Origin: an uncultured Collinsella sp.
Lineage (GTDB): Bacteria; Actinomycetota; Coriobacteriia; Coriobacteriales; Coriobacteriaceae
Direction: 5' to 3'
Length of the DNA stretch: 64,000 nt
Assembly (NCBI GenBank): GCA_900541125.1
Contig: UQIK01000002.1
Coordinates: forward strand, 62,001 to 126,000
Shown: positions 31,559 to 40,296 of the stretch, in pieces
Layout: each line of letters starts with the position of its first letter
Numbering within the stretch: position 1 is the stretch's first letter
Position numbers and translations under genes: made by a program
The notes under the pieces: generated by a model
What the model saw: only the letters and a program-made list of their open reading frames with translations
What the model was told of the DNA's origin: nothing
Databases searched by the model: none

Positions 31559-32665
31559 ATGGCGATTACCATCGATATCGACACTGCACGCCCCTACCAG
31601 GTGCATGTTGGCACGTTTTTGCTGGAGCAGGCGGGACCGCTCGTGCGCGCCACTGCCGGCGGCACCAAGGCCGTCATCGTGACGGACACCAACGTGGGCC
31701 CGCTCTACCAGATGCCCGTTAAGCAGAGCCTGGAGGCGTCAGGCTACGAGGTGAGCGTCTGCACCTTCGAAGCAGGCGAGGCCCATAAGCGCGCCGAAAC
31801 CTATGTTGCCATTTTGGAGTTTGTGGCCGAGCACGAGCTTTCGCGCTCCGACGTGATCGTGGCACTCGGCGGCGGCGTCGTGGGCGACGTGGCGGGCTTT
31901 GTGGCCGCCACCTACATGCGCGGCTGCAAGTTTGTGCAGATTCCGACGAGCCTGCTCGCCATGGTGGATTCGTCGGTGGGCGGCAAGACCGCCATCGACC
32001 TGGCTGCAGGCAAGAACTTGGCCGGCGCCTTTTGGCAGCCGAGCGTGGTTATCGCCGACGTGGGGTGCCTGGCCACCCTCACGCCCGAGCAGTTCGCCGA
32101 CGGCTGCGGCGAGGTCGTCAAGCACGCCGTGATCGCCGACCCGGAGCTTTTCGCCGAGCTGGAGAAGACCCCGCTCACGCTGGAGCTGCTCAACCGCGAT
32201 GTGGCCCGCGTAGCGCTCATCATCGCCCGCAACATCGACATCAAGCGCGCCGTGGTCGTCGCCGACGAGCGCGAGACCAACCAGCGCAAGCTCCTCAACT
32301 TTGGACACAGCGCCGGACACGCCGTCGAGGCCTGCGAGCACTTTGAGCTCGGACACGGCAACTGCGTGTCGATCGGCATGGGCATCATCACGCGCGCCGC
32401 GGCCCTGCACGGCGTCTGCGATGCTGCACTGCCGGAGCGCATCGAAGAGCTCTGTGCACGTCACGGTCTCAAGACCCGCTGCGACCTCGATGTCGATGCC
32501 GTCTTTGCCGAGGCGCTCCACGACAAGAAGCGCGCGGGCGACACCATCGACCTGGTGATTCCGCACGGCATTGGCCGCTGCAGCATCGACCGCACGCCGC
32601 TTTCCACTTTCCACGAACTCATTGCCGAAGGCCTCGGCCAGAAGGGAGACGCATCCGCATGCTAG
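31559..32665 (+). CDS. aroB: 3-dehydroquinate synthase
   Basis: 368 residues converting DAHP to 3-dehydroquinate with NAD and a divalent metal. Signature stretches: VALGGGVVGDVAGFVAATYMRG, PTSLLAMVDSSVGGKTAIDL, GCGEVVKHAVI, RKLLNFGHSAGHAVE (metal His). The start at 31559 follows GAAAGGACCGAAGCTT. It overlaps aroA by seven bases. Confidence 0.96.
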   Translation: MAITIDIDTARPYQVHVGTFLLEQAGPLVRATAGGTKAVIVTDTNVGPLYQMPVKQSLEASGYEVSVCTFEAGEAHKRAETYVAILEFVAEHELSRSDVIVALGGGVVGDVAGFVAATYMRGCKFVQIPTSLLAMVDSSVGGKTAIDLAAGKNLAGAFWQPSVVIADVGCLATLTPEQFADGCGEVVKHAVIADPELFAELEKTPLTLELLNRDVARVALIIARNIDIKRAVVVADERETNQRKLLNFGHSAGHAVEACEHFELGHGNCVSIGMGIITRAAALHGVCDAALPERIEELCARHGLKTRCDLDVDAVFAEALHDKKRAGDTIDLVIPHGIGRCSIDRTPLSTFHELIAEGLGQKGDASAC

Positions 32666-33978
32666 CCCGCATCACCCCGTCCCCACTTAAGGGCACCGTT
32701 CCCGCCATCGCGTCCAAGTCGATGGCGCACCGCCTGATCATCTGCGCCGCGCTTGCCAACGGCGAGACACACGTTGCTTGTAACACGACCTGCGCCGACA
32801 TCGAGGCCACGGTGCGTTGCCTTACGGCCCTGGGCGCCCGCATCGAGACTGTCGAGGACGGCTTCCAGGTCCACCCCACCATGAAGAGTGTTGAGTTTGG
32901 CCTGCTCAAGGCCCTTTCCGGTGGCACGCTTGACTGCGGCGAAAGTGGCTCTACGCTCCGCTTTATGCTGCCCGTCGCCTGCGCGTTGGGCGCAGAAGCA
33001 ACTTTTGTGGGTCAGGGACGCTTGGGCGCCCGTCCGCTGTCCCCGCTCTCGGACGAGATTATCGCCGCCGGCTGCGACCTACAGGGTCTGGGCGGTTTTC
33101 CGCTCAAGACGAGCGGACGCATGCGCCCGGGCACCTTTGTGCTACCGGGCAACGTGAGCTCGCAGTACATCTCGGGCCTGCTGCTGGCAGCCCCGCTGCT
33201 GGCCCAGCCCTCCTGCGTGCAGGTGACCGGCCTCATTGAGAGCCGCCCCTACATCAACCTGACGATCCAGGCCATGAAGGCCTTCGGCGTCGAGGTCAAC
33301 GTCGAGCGTATTCCCGCCCGGGACGGCCAGCCCGAGGTCACGAACTTCCGCGTGAGCAGTGGCTCGTATCGCACGCCCGGCAGCGTGGCCGTCGAGGGTG
33401 ACTGGTCCAACGCTGCCTTTTGGCTGTGCGCCGGCGCCATCGGCTCCGACCCCATCACCGTCGAGGGTGTGTCGCTTAGCTCGGCCCAGGGCGACCGCAA
33501 CGTACTTGCCGCGCTTTCGCGCTTTGGCGCCCGCATCGTGCGCTCCACCAACGCCGCCACCGTGCAGTCTGACAAACTCGCCGGCTTTGAGATGAGCGCC
33601 CACGACATTCCCGACCTCGTGCCCGTTATCTCGGCCGTGGCCTCACTGGCACAGGGCCGCACCTTTATCCGCGATTGCGCCCGTCTGCGCATCAAGGAAT
33701 CCGACCGTCTGGCCACCACCACCCGCGAGCTCACCGCGTTGGGCGCGCAGGTGCGCATTGCCGGTGACGACCTCATCATCAAGGGTGTCGATGCCTTTAC
33801 CGGCGGCGAGGTCGATTCGCACAACGACCACCGCATCGCCATGATGGCCGCCATCGCCGCGAGCCGTGCCACCGGCGAGGTCGTGATCCACGGCGCCGAG
33901 GCCGTCAACAAGTCCTATCCCGATTTCTTCGACCACTACCGTCTGCTGGGCGGCAAGGTCACACTCGAGGAGGAATAG
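32659..33978 (+). CDS. aroA: 3-phosphoshikimate 1-carboxyvinyltransferase (EPSP synthase)
   Basis: 439 residues joining shikimate 3-phosphate and phosphoenolpyruvate. Motifs: IASKSMAHRLIICAALANG (N-terminal Lys-Ser), LDCGESGSTLRFMLPVACAL, GRLGARPLSPL, QYISGLLLAAPLL, and in the C-terminal domain RIKESDRLATT and DHRIAMMAAIAA. Residues of the glyphosate-site loop appear as GESGST, not the bacterial-resistant type that can be judged here. Confidence 0.96.
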   Translation: MLARITPSPLKGTVPAIASKSMAHRLIICAALANGETHVACNTTCADIEATVRCLTALGARIETVEDGFQVHPTMKSVEFGLLKALSGGTLDCGESGSTLRFMLPVACALGAEATFVGQGRLGARPLSPLSDEIIAAGCDLQGLGGFPLKTSGRMRPGTFVLPGNVSSQYISGLLLAAPLLAQPSCVQVTGLIESRPYINLTIQAMKAFGVEVNVERIPARDGQPEVTNFRVSSGSYRTPGSVAVEGDWSNAAFWLCAGAIGSDPITVEGVSLSSAQGDRNVLAALSRFGARIVRSTNAATVQSDKLAGFEMSAHDIPDLVPVISAVASLAQGRTFIRDCARLRIKESDRLATTTRELTALGAQVRIAGDDLIIKGVDAFTGGEVDSHNDHRIAMMAAIAASRATGEVVIHGAEAVNKSYPDFFDHYRLLGGKVTLEEE

Positions 33979-33979
33979 C

Positions 33980-35077
33980 ATGTCCTCGACCTTTGGCAAC
34001 GTCTTGCATCTGAGCATTTTCGGCCAGTCGCACTCCCCCGCCATCGGCTGCTCACTCGATGGCATCCCGGCGGGCATCGCTGTTGACCAGGAGCAGCTGC
34101 AGGCCTTCCTCGACCGTCGCGCCCCCGGTCGCGACGAGACCGCGACCAAACGCCGCGAGGCCGACGCCGCCCACATCATCGCCGGTGTTGTCGATGGACA
34201 TACCACCGGCGCGCCCATCGCCGCGATTATCGAGAGCACCAACACGCGCTCCAAGGATTACTCCGAGCTGCGCCGCAAGCCCCGTCCCGGACATGCGGAC
34301 TTCCCTGCGCGCGTAAAGTATCACAACATGCACGATGTCGCTGGTGGCGGGCATTTTTCCGGCCGCCTAACGGCACCCTTATGCATCGCCGGCGGCATTG
34401 CGCTGCAGGCACTCGAGGCCCGCGGTATTCGGGTGATGGCTCACGTGGCGCAGATCGGCGGCATCTCCGACCTGCCGATGGACGATATGGTCTATCGCGA
34501 GGCCGACCGCAAGGCGATCCTTACGAACGATCTGCCGTGCATTGACGCCGCCGCAGCCGGCCGCATGCGCGAGGAGATCCTAGCCGCGCGCGACGAACTC
34601 GACAGCATCGGCGGCATCGTGGAGTGCGGCATTTACGGGCTTCCCGCGGGCATCGGCGACCCCATGTTTGACGGCATCGAGAACCGCATCGCTCAAATCG
34701 CGTTCGGGATTCCCGCCGTAAAGGGCGTGGAGTTTGGCATGGGCTTTGCCGTGGCCGCCATGCGCGGCAGCGAGAACAACGATCCGTATCGCATCGATGC
34801 CGAGACCGGAAAGATCGAGGTCGAATCCAACAACGCCGGCGGCGCCCTGGGCGGTATTTCGACCGGCGCGCCCGTCATGTGGCGCATGGCCGTAAAGCCG
34901 ACGCCCTCCATTGGCCGCGAGCAGCAGACCGTAGACATGGACGCTATGGAAAATGCCGAGCTCTCGGTCCACGGCCGCCACGATCCCTGCATCGTCCCCC
35001 GAGCCGTCCCCGTAGCCGAAGCAGCCGCCGCCCTCGCCATCTGGGACGCTCTCCTCGAGGACGCCGCCCAGCTCTAA
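33980..35077 (+). CDS. aroC: Chorismate synthase
   Basis: 365 residues producing chorismate from EPSP using reduced flavin. Motifs at the start (STFGNVLHLSIFGQSHSPAIGCSLDGIPAGI), RKPRPGHADFPARVKY, GGGHFSGRLTAPLCIAGGIA and NNAGGALGGISTGAPVMWR match the family. One base after the aroA stop. Confidence 0.96.
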   Translation: MSSTFGNVLHLSIFGQSHSPAIGCSLDGIPAGIAVDQEQLQAFLDRRAPGRDETATKRREADAAHIIAGVVDGHTTGAPIAAIIESTNTRSKDYSELRRKPRPGHADFPARVKYHNMHDVAGGGHFSGRLTAPLCIAGGIALQALEARGIRVMAHVAQIGGISDLPMDDMVYREADRKAILTNDLPCIDAAAAGRMREEILAARDELDSIGGIVECGIYGLPAGIGDPMFDGIENRIAQIAFGIPAVKGVEFGMGFAVAAMRGSENNDPYRIDAETGKIEVESNNAGGALGGISTGAPVMWRMAVKPTPSIGREQQTVDMDAMENAELSVHGRHDPCIVPRAVPVAEAAAALAIWDALLEDAAQL

Positions 35078-35130
35078 CCCGACTCACCTGGGTTGCCCGT
35101 CAACTCTGCCATTACGTGAAAGGGGCCTCC

Positions 35131-36276
35131 ATGGACCTTGCTGACATCCGCCAGGCCATCGATGGCATCGACACCACGCTCCTCAACAGCTTTGTCGAGC
35201 GTATGGACATTGCCACCGAGGTCGCCAAGTCAAAAATCGAGATGGGCAAGGCCGTCTTCGACCCCGCCCGCGAGCGCTCCAAGCTCAACAATCTCGCCAG
35301 CCGCGCGCCCGAGCGCTACGAGGCGCAGACCATCACCCTGTTCCGCCTCCTCATGAGCATGAGCAAGGCCGAGCAGCAGCGCTACATCAACGAGCTCAAG
35401 GGCATCACCGTCTCGCAAAAGGCACACGCCACGGCTGCAGCCTCCGACACGCCCTTCCCTCAAACGGCCACCGTTGCCTGCCAGGGCGTGGAAGGTGCCT
35501 ATAGTCAGATAGCCGCGTGCAAGCTCTTCGACGTGCCGGATATTGCGTTCTTCGAGACCTTCGAGGGCGTCATGCGCGCCGTACGCGACGGGTTCTGCGA
35601 GTTTGGCGTGCTGCCCATCGAGAACTCCACCGCCGGCTCGGTCAACGCCGTCTACGACCTGCTCGCCCAGTTCGACTTCCACATCGTGCGCTCGCTTCGC
35701 CTCAAGATCGACCACAACTTGCTCGTCAAGCCCGGCACCAAGCTCGCGGACATACGCGAGGTCTACAGCCACGGTCAGGCCATCGCGCAGTGCGCTAGCT
35801 TTATCGAGTCCCACGACCTGCACGCCACCAAGTACCCTAACACGGCCATGTCGGCCGAGATGGTCGCCAGCTCCGAGCGTACCGATGTCGCCGCTATCGC
35901 CTCGCGCAGCTGTGCCGCGCTGTATGGTATGGAGGTGTTGGAATCCAACATCCAGGACTCGGACAACAACTACACGCGCTTTGTCGTCATCAGCCGCGAG
36001 CCGCGCGTCTACCCCGGCGCCAACCGCACCTCGCTCATGATCACCACGGCCAACGAGCCGGGCGCCCTCTACCGCGTGCTCGAGCGCTTCTACGCGCTCA
36101 ACATCAACCTCATCAAACTCGAGAGCCGTCCCATCCCCGGGCACGACTTTGAGTTTATGTTCTACTTTGACCTGGACTGCCCCTTTGGCAGCAAGGCACT
36201 CGACGACCTGCTCGATTCCATCGACGACGTGTGCGAGAGCTTTACCTACTTTGGCAGCTACACGGAGGTGCTCTAG
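35131..36276 (+). CDS. pheA: Chorismate mutase-prephenate dehydratase (P-protein)
   Basis: 381 residues, bifunctional. Residues 1-~90: AroQ-type mutase helix bundle (DIRQAIDGIDTTLLNSFVERMDIATEVAKSK). Residues ~110-285: prephenate dehydratase (CQGVEGAYSQIAACKLF, VLPIENSTAGSVNAVYDLL, DNNYTRFVVISREP). Residues ~300-381: ACT domain (TSLMITTANEPGALYRVLERFYALNINLIKLESRPIPG), which binds Phe for feedback control. Makes phenylpyruvate. Start at 35131 after GAAAGGGGCC. Confidence 0.96.
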   Translation: MDLADIRQAIDGIDTTLLNSFVERMDIATEVAKSKIEMGKAVFDPARERSKLNNLASRAPERYEAQTITLFRLLMSMSKAEQQRYINELKGITVSQKAHATAAASDTPFPQTATVACQGVEGAYSQIAACKLFDVPDIAFFETFEGVMRAVRDGFCEFGVLPIENSTAGSVNAVYDLLAQFDFHIVRSLRLKIDHNLLVKPGTKLADIREVYSHGQAIAQCASFIESHDLHATKYPNTAMSAEMVASSERTDVAAIASRSCAALYGMEVLESNIQDSDNNYTRFVVISREPRVYPGANRTSLMITTANEPGALYRVLERFYALNINLIKLESRPIPGHDFEFMFYFDLDCPFGSKALDDLLDSIDDVCESFTYFGSYTEVL

Positions 36277-37527
36277 ATGACCGATACCGCCGCAACCCGT
36301 CCCTATGGCGTGCTGGGCCGCGTGCTGGGCCACAGCTACACCCCGACCATCTACAAGGAGCTGGCGGGGCTTGAGTACGTGCGTTTTGAGCGCGAGCCCG
36401 AGGACCTCGCGGCCTTTATGAGGGGCGACGAGTGGGAGGGCACCAACGTGACCATCCCCTACAAGCGCGCCGTCATGGAGTACCTGGACGAGCTGAGCCC
36501 GCTGGCCGAGCGCATGGGCAACGTTAACACCATCACACGCCTGCCCGACGGCCGCCTGCGCGGTGACAACACTGACTATTTCGGTTTTCAGTGCCTAGTC
36601 GAGGAATTGGGCGTAGAGGTTGCCGGCAAGAAGGTCCTCGTCCTCGGTGCCACCGGTGGTGCCGGCACCACGGCAAGTATGGTGCTGGGAGACCTGGGCG
36701 CCATCGTCGTACCCGTGGGTCGCACGAGCGAGGTCAACTACGGCAACATCGCGCAGCAGTCCGACGCCGCCCTGCTCGTCAACTGCACGCCTGCCGGCAT
36801 GTTCCCCCACTGCCCCGACGCGCCCTGCACACTCGAAGGGCTCGATGCGCTCGAAGGCGTTATCGACATTGTCTACAACCCCGCCCGCACGGGACTCATG
36901 CTCGAGGCCGAGCGCCGCGGCATCCCCTGCATCGGCGGCCTGCTCATGCTCGTGGCCCAGGCAGCGCAAGCCGTCGAGCGCTATACCGGCCAGGTCACCC
37001 CGCGCGAGCGCATCCTGGACGTAACGGAGCGCCTGTCGCGCCGCGAACAGAACATAGCGCTGATCGGCATGCCGGGTTCGGGCAAGACCCGCGTGGGTGA
37101 GCAGATCGCAATGCTGACGGGTCGCGAGCACATCGATCTGGACCGCGCCCTCGAGGAGCGCCTGGGCATGCCCTGTGCCGACTTTATCGTCGAGCGCGGC
37201 GAGGCCGCCTTCCGCGAGCAAGAGACAGCGGAGCTGGCCGACATTTCCAAGCGCAGCGGCCTGGTGCTCTCCACCGGCGGCGGCGTGGTCACACGCGACG
37301 AGAACTACCCGCTGCTGTACCAGAATAGCCAGATCGTGATGCTCAACCGCAAGCTCGACGAGCTCGCCCACAAGGGCCGCCCCATCACCGCGCGCGACGG
37401 CATCGATAAGCTGGCTGAACAGCGCATGCCGCGCTACCGCGCCTGGGCCGACTACATCATCGACTCACGCGACTGCGCTGCCAACACCGCCCAAGCCCTC
37501 CTCGAGACCCTCCCACCCGCTCTCTAA
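36277..37527 (+). CDS. aroE-aroK: Shikimate dehydrogenase-shikimate kinase fusion
   Basis: 416 residues, two enzymes in one chain. Residues 1-~245: shikimate dehydrogenase with EGTNVTIPYK (catalytic Lys63), RGDNTDYFGF (Asp99) and the NADP site LVLGATGGAGTTA. Residues ~257-416: shikimate kinase with P-loop GMPGSGKTR (264-272), DLDRALEERLG and the STGGGVVTR loop. Covers two consecutive reactions, dehydroshikimate to shikimate to shikimate 3-phosphate. ATG directly follows the pheA stop. Confidence 0.95.
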   Translation: MTDTAATRPYGVLGRVLGHSYTPTIYKELAGLEYVRFEREPEDLAAFMRGDEWEGTNVTIPYKRAVMEYLDELSPLAERMGNVNTITRLPDGRLRGDNTDYFGFQCLVEELGVEVAGKKVLVLGATGGAGTTASMVLGDLGAIVVPVGRTSEVNYGNIAQQSDAALLVNCTPAGMFPHCPDAPCTLEGLDALEGVIDIVYNPARTGLMLEAERRGIPCIGGLLMLVAQAAQAVERYTGQVTPRERILDVTERLSRREQNIALIGMPGSGKTRVGEQIAMLTGREHIDLDRALEERLGMPCADFIVERGEAAFREQETAELADISKRSGLVLSTGGGVVTRDENYPLLYQNSQIVMLNRKLDELAHKGRPITARDGIDKLAEQRMPRYRAWADYIIDSRDCAANTAQALLETLPPAL

Positions 37528-37530
37528 CCT

Positions 37531-37569
37531 AAGCCACCACAAAGGGGACAGACACCTTTGTGGTGGCTT
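37531..37569. repeat. REP-like perfect palindrome between aroE-aroK and aroQ
   Basis: AAGCCACCACAAAGG at 37531-37545 is perfectly mirrored by CCTTTGTGGTGGCTT at 37555-37569, around a loop reading GGACAGACA. The GGGGACAGACACCT core occurs as a dispersed hairpin in many bacterial genomes. It is either a mobile REP-type element or an in-operon hairpin that lowers aroQ expression. Confidence 0.65.
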
Positions 37570-37591
37570 TCCAACCGCAAAGGAAGCAACC

Positions 37592-38029
37592 ATGAAAGCA
37601 CTCGTCATCAACGGCCCCAACCTCAACATGCTCGGCATTCGCGAGCCGGGCATCTATGGTAGCGACAACTACGACCGCTTAGTGCAGATCTGCCAGGAAG
37701 CGGGAACCGCACAGGGCTTCAGCGAGGTCGAGGTCTTCCAGTCCAACCACGAGGGCAGCATCGTCGACAAGATCCAGGAGGCTTACGGCAAGGTCGACGG
37801 CATCGTCATCAACCCGGCGGCTTACACGCATACGAGCGTGGCGATCCTCGACGCCCTCAAGGCCGTTGCCATCCCTGCCGTCGAGGTGCACATCAGCGCC
37901 ATAAAGACGCGCGAAGACTTCCGCCAGGTGAGCTATGCACGCCTAGCTTGCTTCGCCACCATCACCGGCGAGGGCCTGCAAGGCTACGCCCACGCGCTGG
38001 AGCTGCTGAAAGAGCATCTGCTACACTAA
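37592..38029 (+). CDS. aroQ: 3-dehydroquinate dehydratase, type II
   Basis: 145 residues of the small dodecameric type II dehydroquinase: GPNLNMLGIREPGIYG (catalytic Arg/Tyr loop), FQSNHEGSIVDKIQEA, INPAAYTHTSVAI, VEVHISAIKTREDFR (His101-type). Converts 3-dehydroquinate to 3-dehydroshikimate, the step lacking elsewhere in the cluster. Last gene of the operon. Confidence 0.96.
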   Translation: MKALVINGPNLNMLGIREPGIYGSDNYDRLVQICQEAGTAQGFSEVEVFQSNHEGSIVDKIQEAYGKVDGIVINPAAYTHTSVAILDALKAVAIPAVEVHISAIKTREDFRQVSYARLACFATITGEGLQGYAHALELLKEHLLH

Positions 38030-38107
38030 TCTTTGGGGTAAATAAGCCAGTGGCGTTTATCCCGAATCATTTGCAACTGTCCAATTGACATACAAAGGAG
38101 TATATCC

Positions 38108-39232
38108 ATGTCCCAGTACGATTACCTTGTCGTCGGCGCCGGCCTCTCTGGCGCCGTCTTCGCCAATTCCGCCAGGCGCGCCGGCAAGTCGGTCCTGGTC
38201 ATCGACCGCCGCGACCACATCGCCGGCAACATCTACACCGAGGACGTCGAGGGCATCCAGGTCCACCGCTACGGCGCGCACATCTTCCACACCTCCATGA
38301 GGGACGTCTGGGACTACGTCAACCGCTTCGCCGAGTTCAACAACTACGTCAACTCGCCGGTAGCCAACTTCCACGGCAACATGTACAACATGCCCTTCAA
38401 CATGAACACCTTCGCCAAGATCTGGCCGGGCGTCGTCACGCCGGCCGACGCCAAGGCCAAGATCGCCGAGCAGGTGGCTGCCGAGAACATCGGCGAGCCG
38501 CAAAACCTCGAGGAGCAGGCGCTATCGCTCGTCGGCCGCGACATCTTCGAGACGCTCGTGAAGGGCTACACCGAGAAGCAGTGGGGCCGCGACTGCAAGG
38601 ACCTGCCCGCGAGCATCATCAAGCGCCTCCCCTGCCGCTTTACCTACGACAACAACTACTTCAACGACCGCTACCAGGGCATCCCCATGGGCGGCTACAC
38701 CAAGATGGTCGCCAACATGCTCGAGGGCGTCGAGGTGCGCTGCGGCGTGGAGTACAAGGAGCTGATCGCCGCCGAGTCCGATATCGCCGCCAAGACGATC
38801 TACTGCGGCCCCATCGACGCGTTCTACGACTTTAAACTGGGCACGCTCGAGTACCGCAGCCTGCGCTTTGAGACCGAGACGCTCGACGAGCAGGACCACC
38901 AGGGCGTGGCCGTGGTCAACTACACCGAGCGCGAGATCCCCTACACGCGCATCATCGAGCACAAGCACTTCGAGTTCGGCACGCAGGACAAGACCGTCAT
39001 CACGCGCGAGTACCCGGCCGACTGGAAGCCCGGCGACGAGCCCTACTACCCCATCAACGACGCCAAGAACGAGGCCCTCTACAAGCAGTACGAGGAGCTG
39101 GCGGCGCAGGAGGGCGACGTGGTCTTCGCCGGTCGTCTGGGCGGCTACAAGTACTACGACATGGACAAGGCCATCGCCGCGGCCTTCGAGCTCGTCCGCA
39201 ACGAGCTGGGCGTGGAGCCGACAGAGGCGTAG
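38108..39232 (+). CDS. glf: UDP-galactopyranose mutase
   Basis: 374 residues, flavoprotein interconverting UDP-galactopyranose and UDP-galactofuranose. FAD-binding YLVVGAGLSGAVFANSARRAGKSVLVIDRRDHIAGN; substrate/active-site YGAHIFHTS, KGYTEKQWGRDCKDLPASIIKRLP, and the C-terminal FAGRLGGYKYYDMDKAIAAAF. Very GC-rich codon use. Supplies the donor for the two GlfT2-like transferases at 42-47 kb. Confidence 0.97.
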   Translation: MSQYDYLVVGAGLSGAVFANSARRAGKSVLVIDRRDHIAGNIYTEDVEGIQVHRYGAHIFHTSMRDVWDYVNRFAEFNNYVNSPVANFHGNMYNMPFNMNTFAKIWPGVVTPADAKAKIAEQVAAENIGEPQNLEEQALSLVGRDIFETLVKGYTEKQWGRDCKDLPASIIKRLPCRFTYDNNYFNDRYQGIPMGGYTKMVANMLEGVEVRCGVEYKELIAAESDIAAKTIYCGPIDAFYDFKLGTLEYRSLRFETETLDEQDHQGVAVVNYTEREIPYTRIIEHKHFEFGTQDKTVITREYPADWKPGDEPYYPINDAKNEALYKQYEELAAQEGDVVFAGRLGGYKYYDMDKAIAAAFELVRNELGVEPTEA

Positions 39233-39274
39233 GGAGCTCAACGACTCGAGACCGACAACCAAATTCGCAAGAAG

Positions 39275-39313
39275 CAATAAGCCCGGTGCAGCGATGCTAC
39301 ACCGGGCTTATTG
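39275..39313 (+). terminator. Terminator after glf
   Basis: CAATAAGCCCGGTG at 39275-39288 is perfectly complementary to CACCGGGCTTATTG at 39300-39313; 14-base stem, moderately T-rich end. Confidence 0.65.
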
Positions 39314-39342
39314 TTGAGGGAGCACTGCACGCCCACATGCCC

Positions 39343-39375
39343 AAAAAGCAAAGACCCGGCATTATACCGGGTCTT
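39343..39375 (-). terminator. Terminator after tRNA-Arg(TCT)
   Basis: AAGACCCGG at 39351-39359 pairs with CCGGGTCTT at 39367-39375. In the minus sense the hairpin is followed by TGCTTTTTGG, 12 bases beyond the tRNA 3' end. Confidence 0.75.
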
Positions 39376-39386
39376 CAAAAACTCTC

Positions 39387-39463
39387 TGGTGCTCCATGGC
39401 GGATTCGAACCGTCGACCTTGGGATTAGAAGTCCCCTGCTCTATCCAACTGAGCTAATGGAGC
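39387..39463 (-). tRNA. tRNA-Arg (TCT)
   Basis: A 77-base cloverleaf with acceptor GCTCCAT/ATGGAGC, D arm GCTC/GAGC, anticodon loop CTTCTAA (anticodon TCT, reads AGA), T arm GACGG/CCGCC with one A-C mismatch, T loop TTCGAAT, encoded CCA. A minus-sense TATAAT at 39509-39514 could be its -10, with a leader of about 40 bases. Confidence 0.93.
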
Positions 39464-39516
39464 ATAAAGCCGGGCGTCCAAGCGGTTACAAGTTCACACG
39501 GCCAATAAATTATAAC

Positions 39517-40284
39517 CTACTTGAACTGGTCGTGGTACGCCTTGCAGACCTCGTCCACGGGACCATCCATGCGCAGATCACCCTTCTCGATCCACACAGC
39601 ACGCTGGCAAATACGCTCAACCTGCTCCATGGAGTGAGAAACGAACAAGACCGTGACGTCGCCACTCTCAATAAAGTGCTGAATACGGCGCTCGCATTTC
39701 TGCTGGAAAAAGACATCGCCAACAGAAAGCGTCTCATCGACGATGAGAATATCGGGCTCGGTAATCGTAGCGATAGCAAAGGCGATACGCGCGACCATAC
39801 CCGACGAGAAGTTCTTCAAGGGCATGTCAACGAAGTCTTTAAGCTCGGCGAACTCAATAATCTCGTCAAAACTAGCGTCGATAAACTCCTTGGTATAGCC
39901 AAGCAGCGCACCGTTCAGATAGATGTTCTCACGAGCCGTAAGCTCCGGGTCAAAGCCAGCACCAAGCTCAATCAGCGGCGCAATATTGCCGTGAACCTTA
40001 ACCTCACCTTCGCTGGGCTCCAAAACGCCAGCGATGATCTTGAGCATCGTAGACTTGCCGGAACCGTTAGTACCAACAAGGCCAACGACCTCGCCACGAT
40101 GCACATCAAATGAAATGTGCTTAAGCGCACGGAATTCCTCAAAGAACAGCTCATGCTTTGCGAGCTTAATAAAATACTCTTTGAGGTTCGTAAGCGACTC
40201 GGACGCCATGTTAAAGATCATGGTGATGTCTTTGACCTCAACAGCAAGGGGCTGCTTGCTGTAATCAATAGCAGATTCAGTCAT
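39517..40284 (-). CDS. ABC transporter ATP-binding protein, polysaccharide/teichoic acid export
   Basis: 255 residues, start at MTESAIDY after AAGGAG. Walker A LVGTNGSGKSTMLK, signature FSSGMVARIAFAI, Walker B PDILIVDETL, then the H-loop FVSHSMEQV. The phrase IAPLIELGAGFDPELTARENIYLNG is typical of the Wzt/TagH/RfbE type that exports glycans, with a short C-terminus lacking the Wzt carbohydrate-binding domain. Paired with the permease upstream. Confidence 0.92.
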   Translation of the reverse strand: MTESAIDYSKQPLAVEVKDITMIFNMASESLTNLKEYFIKLAKHELFFEEFRALKHISFDVHRGEVVGLVGTNGSGKSTMLKIIAGVLEPSEGEVKVHGNIAPLIELGAGFDPELTARENIYLNGALLGYTKEFIDASFDEIIEFAELKDFVDMPLKNFSSGMVARIAFAIATITEPDILIVDETLSVGDVFFQQKCERRIQHFIESGDVTVLFVSHSMEQVERICQRAVWIEKGDLRMDGPVDEVCKAYHDQFK

Positions 40285-40296
40285 GAGCAGCACTCC

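Noticed and set aside
38033..38063. Imperfect inverted repeat between aroQ and glf as a terminator
   Set aside because: The stem is broken by several mismatches and has no T run; too weak to list.
39286..40113. Plus-strand ORF of 275 codons beginning over the tRNA
   Set aside because: Antisense of tRNA-Arg(TCT) and of the ABC ATPase gene; the real gene on the other strand has all its motifs and a ribosome site.
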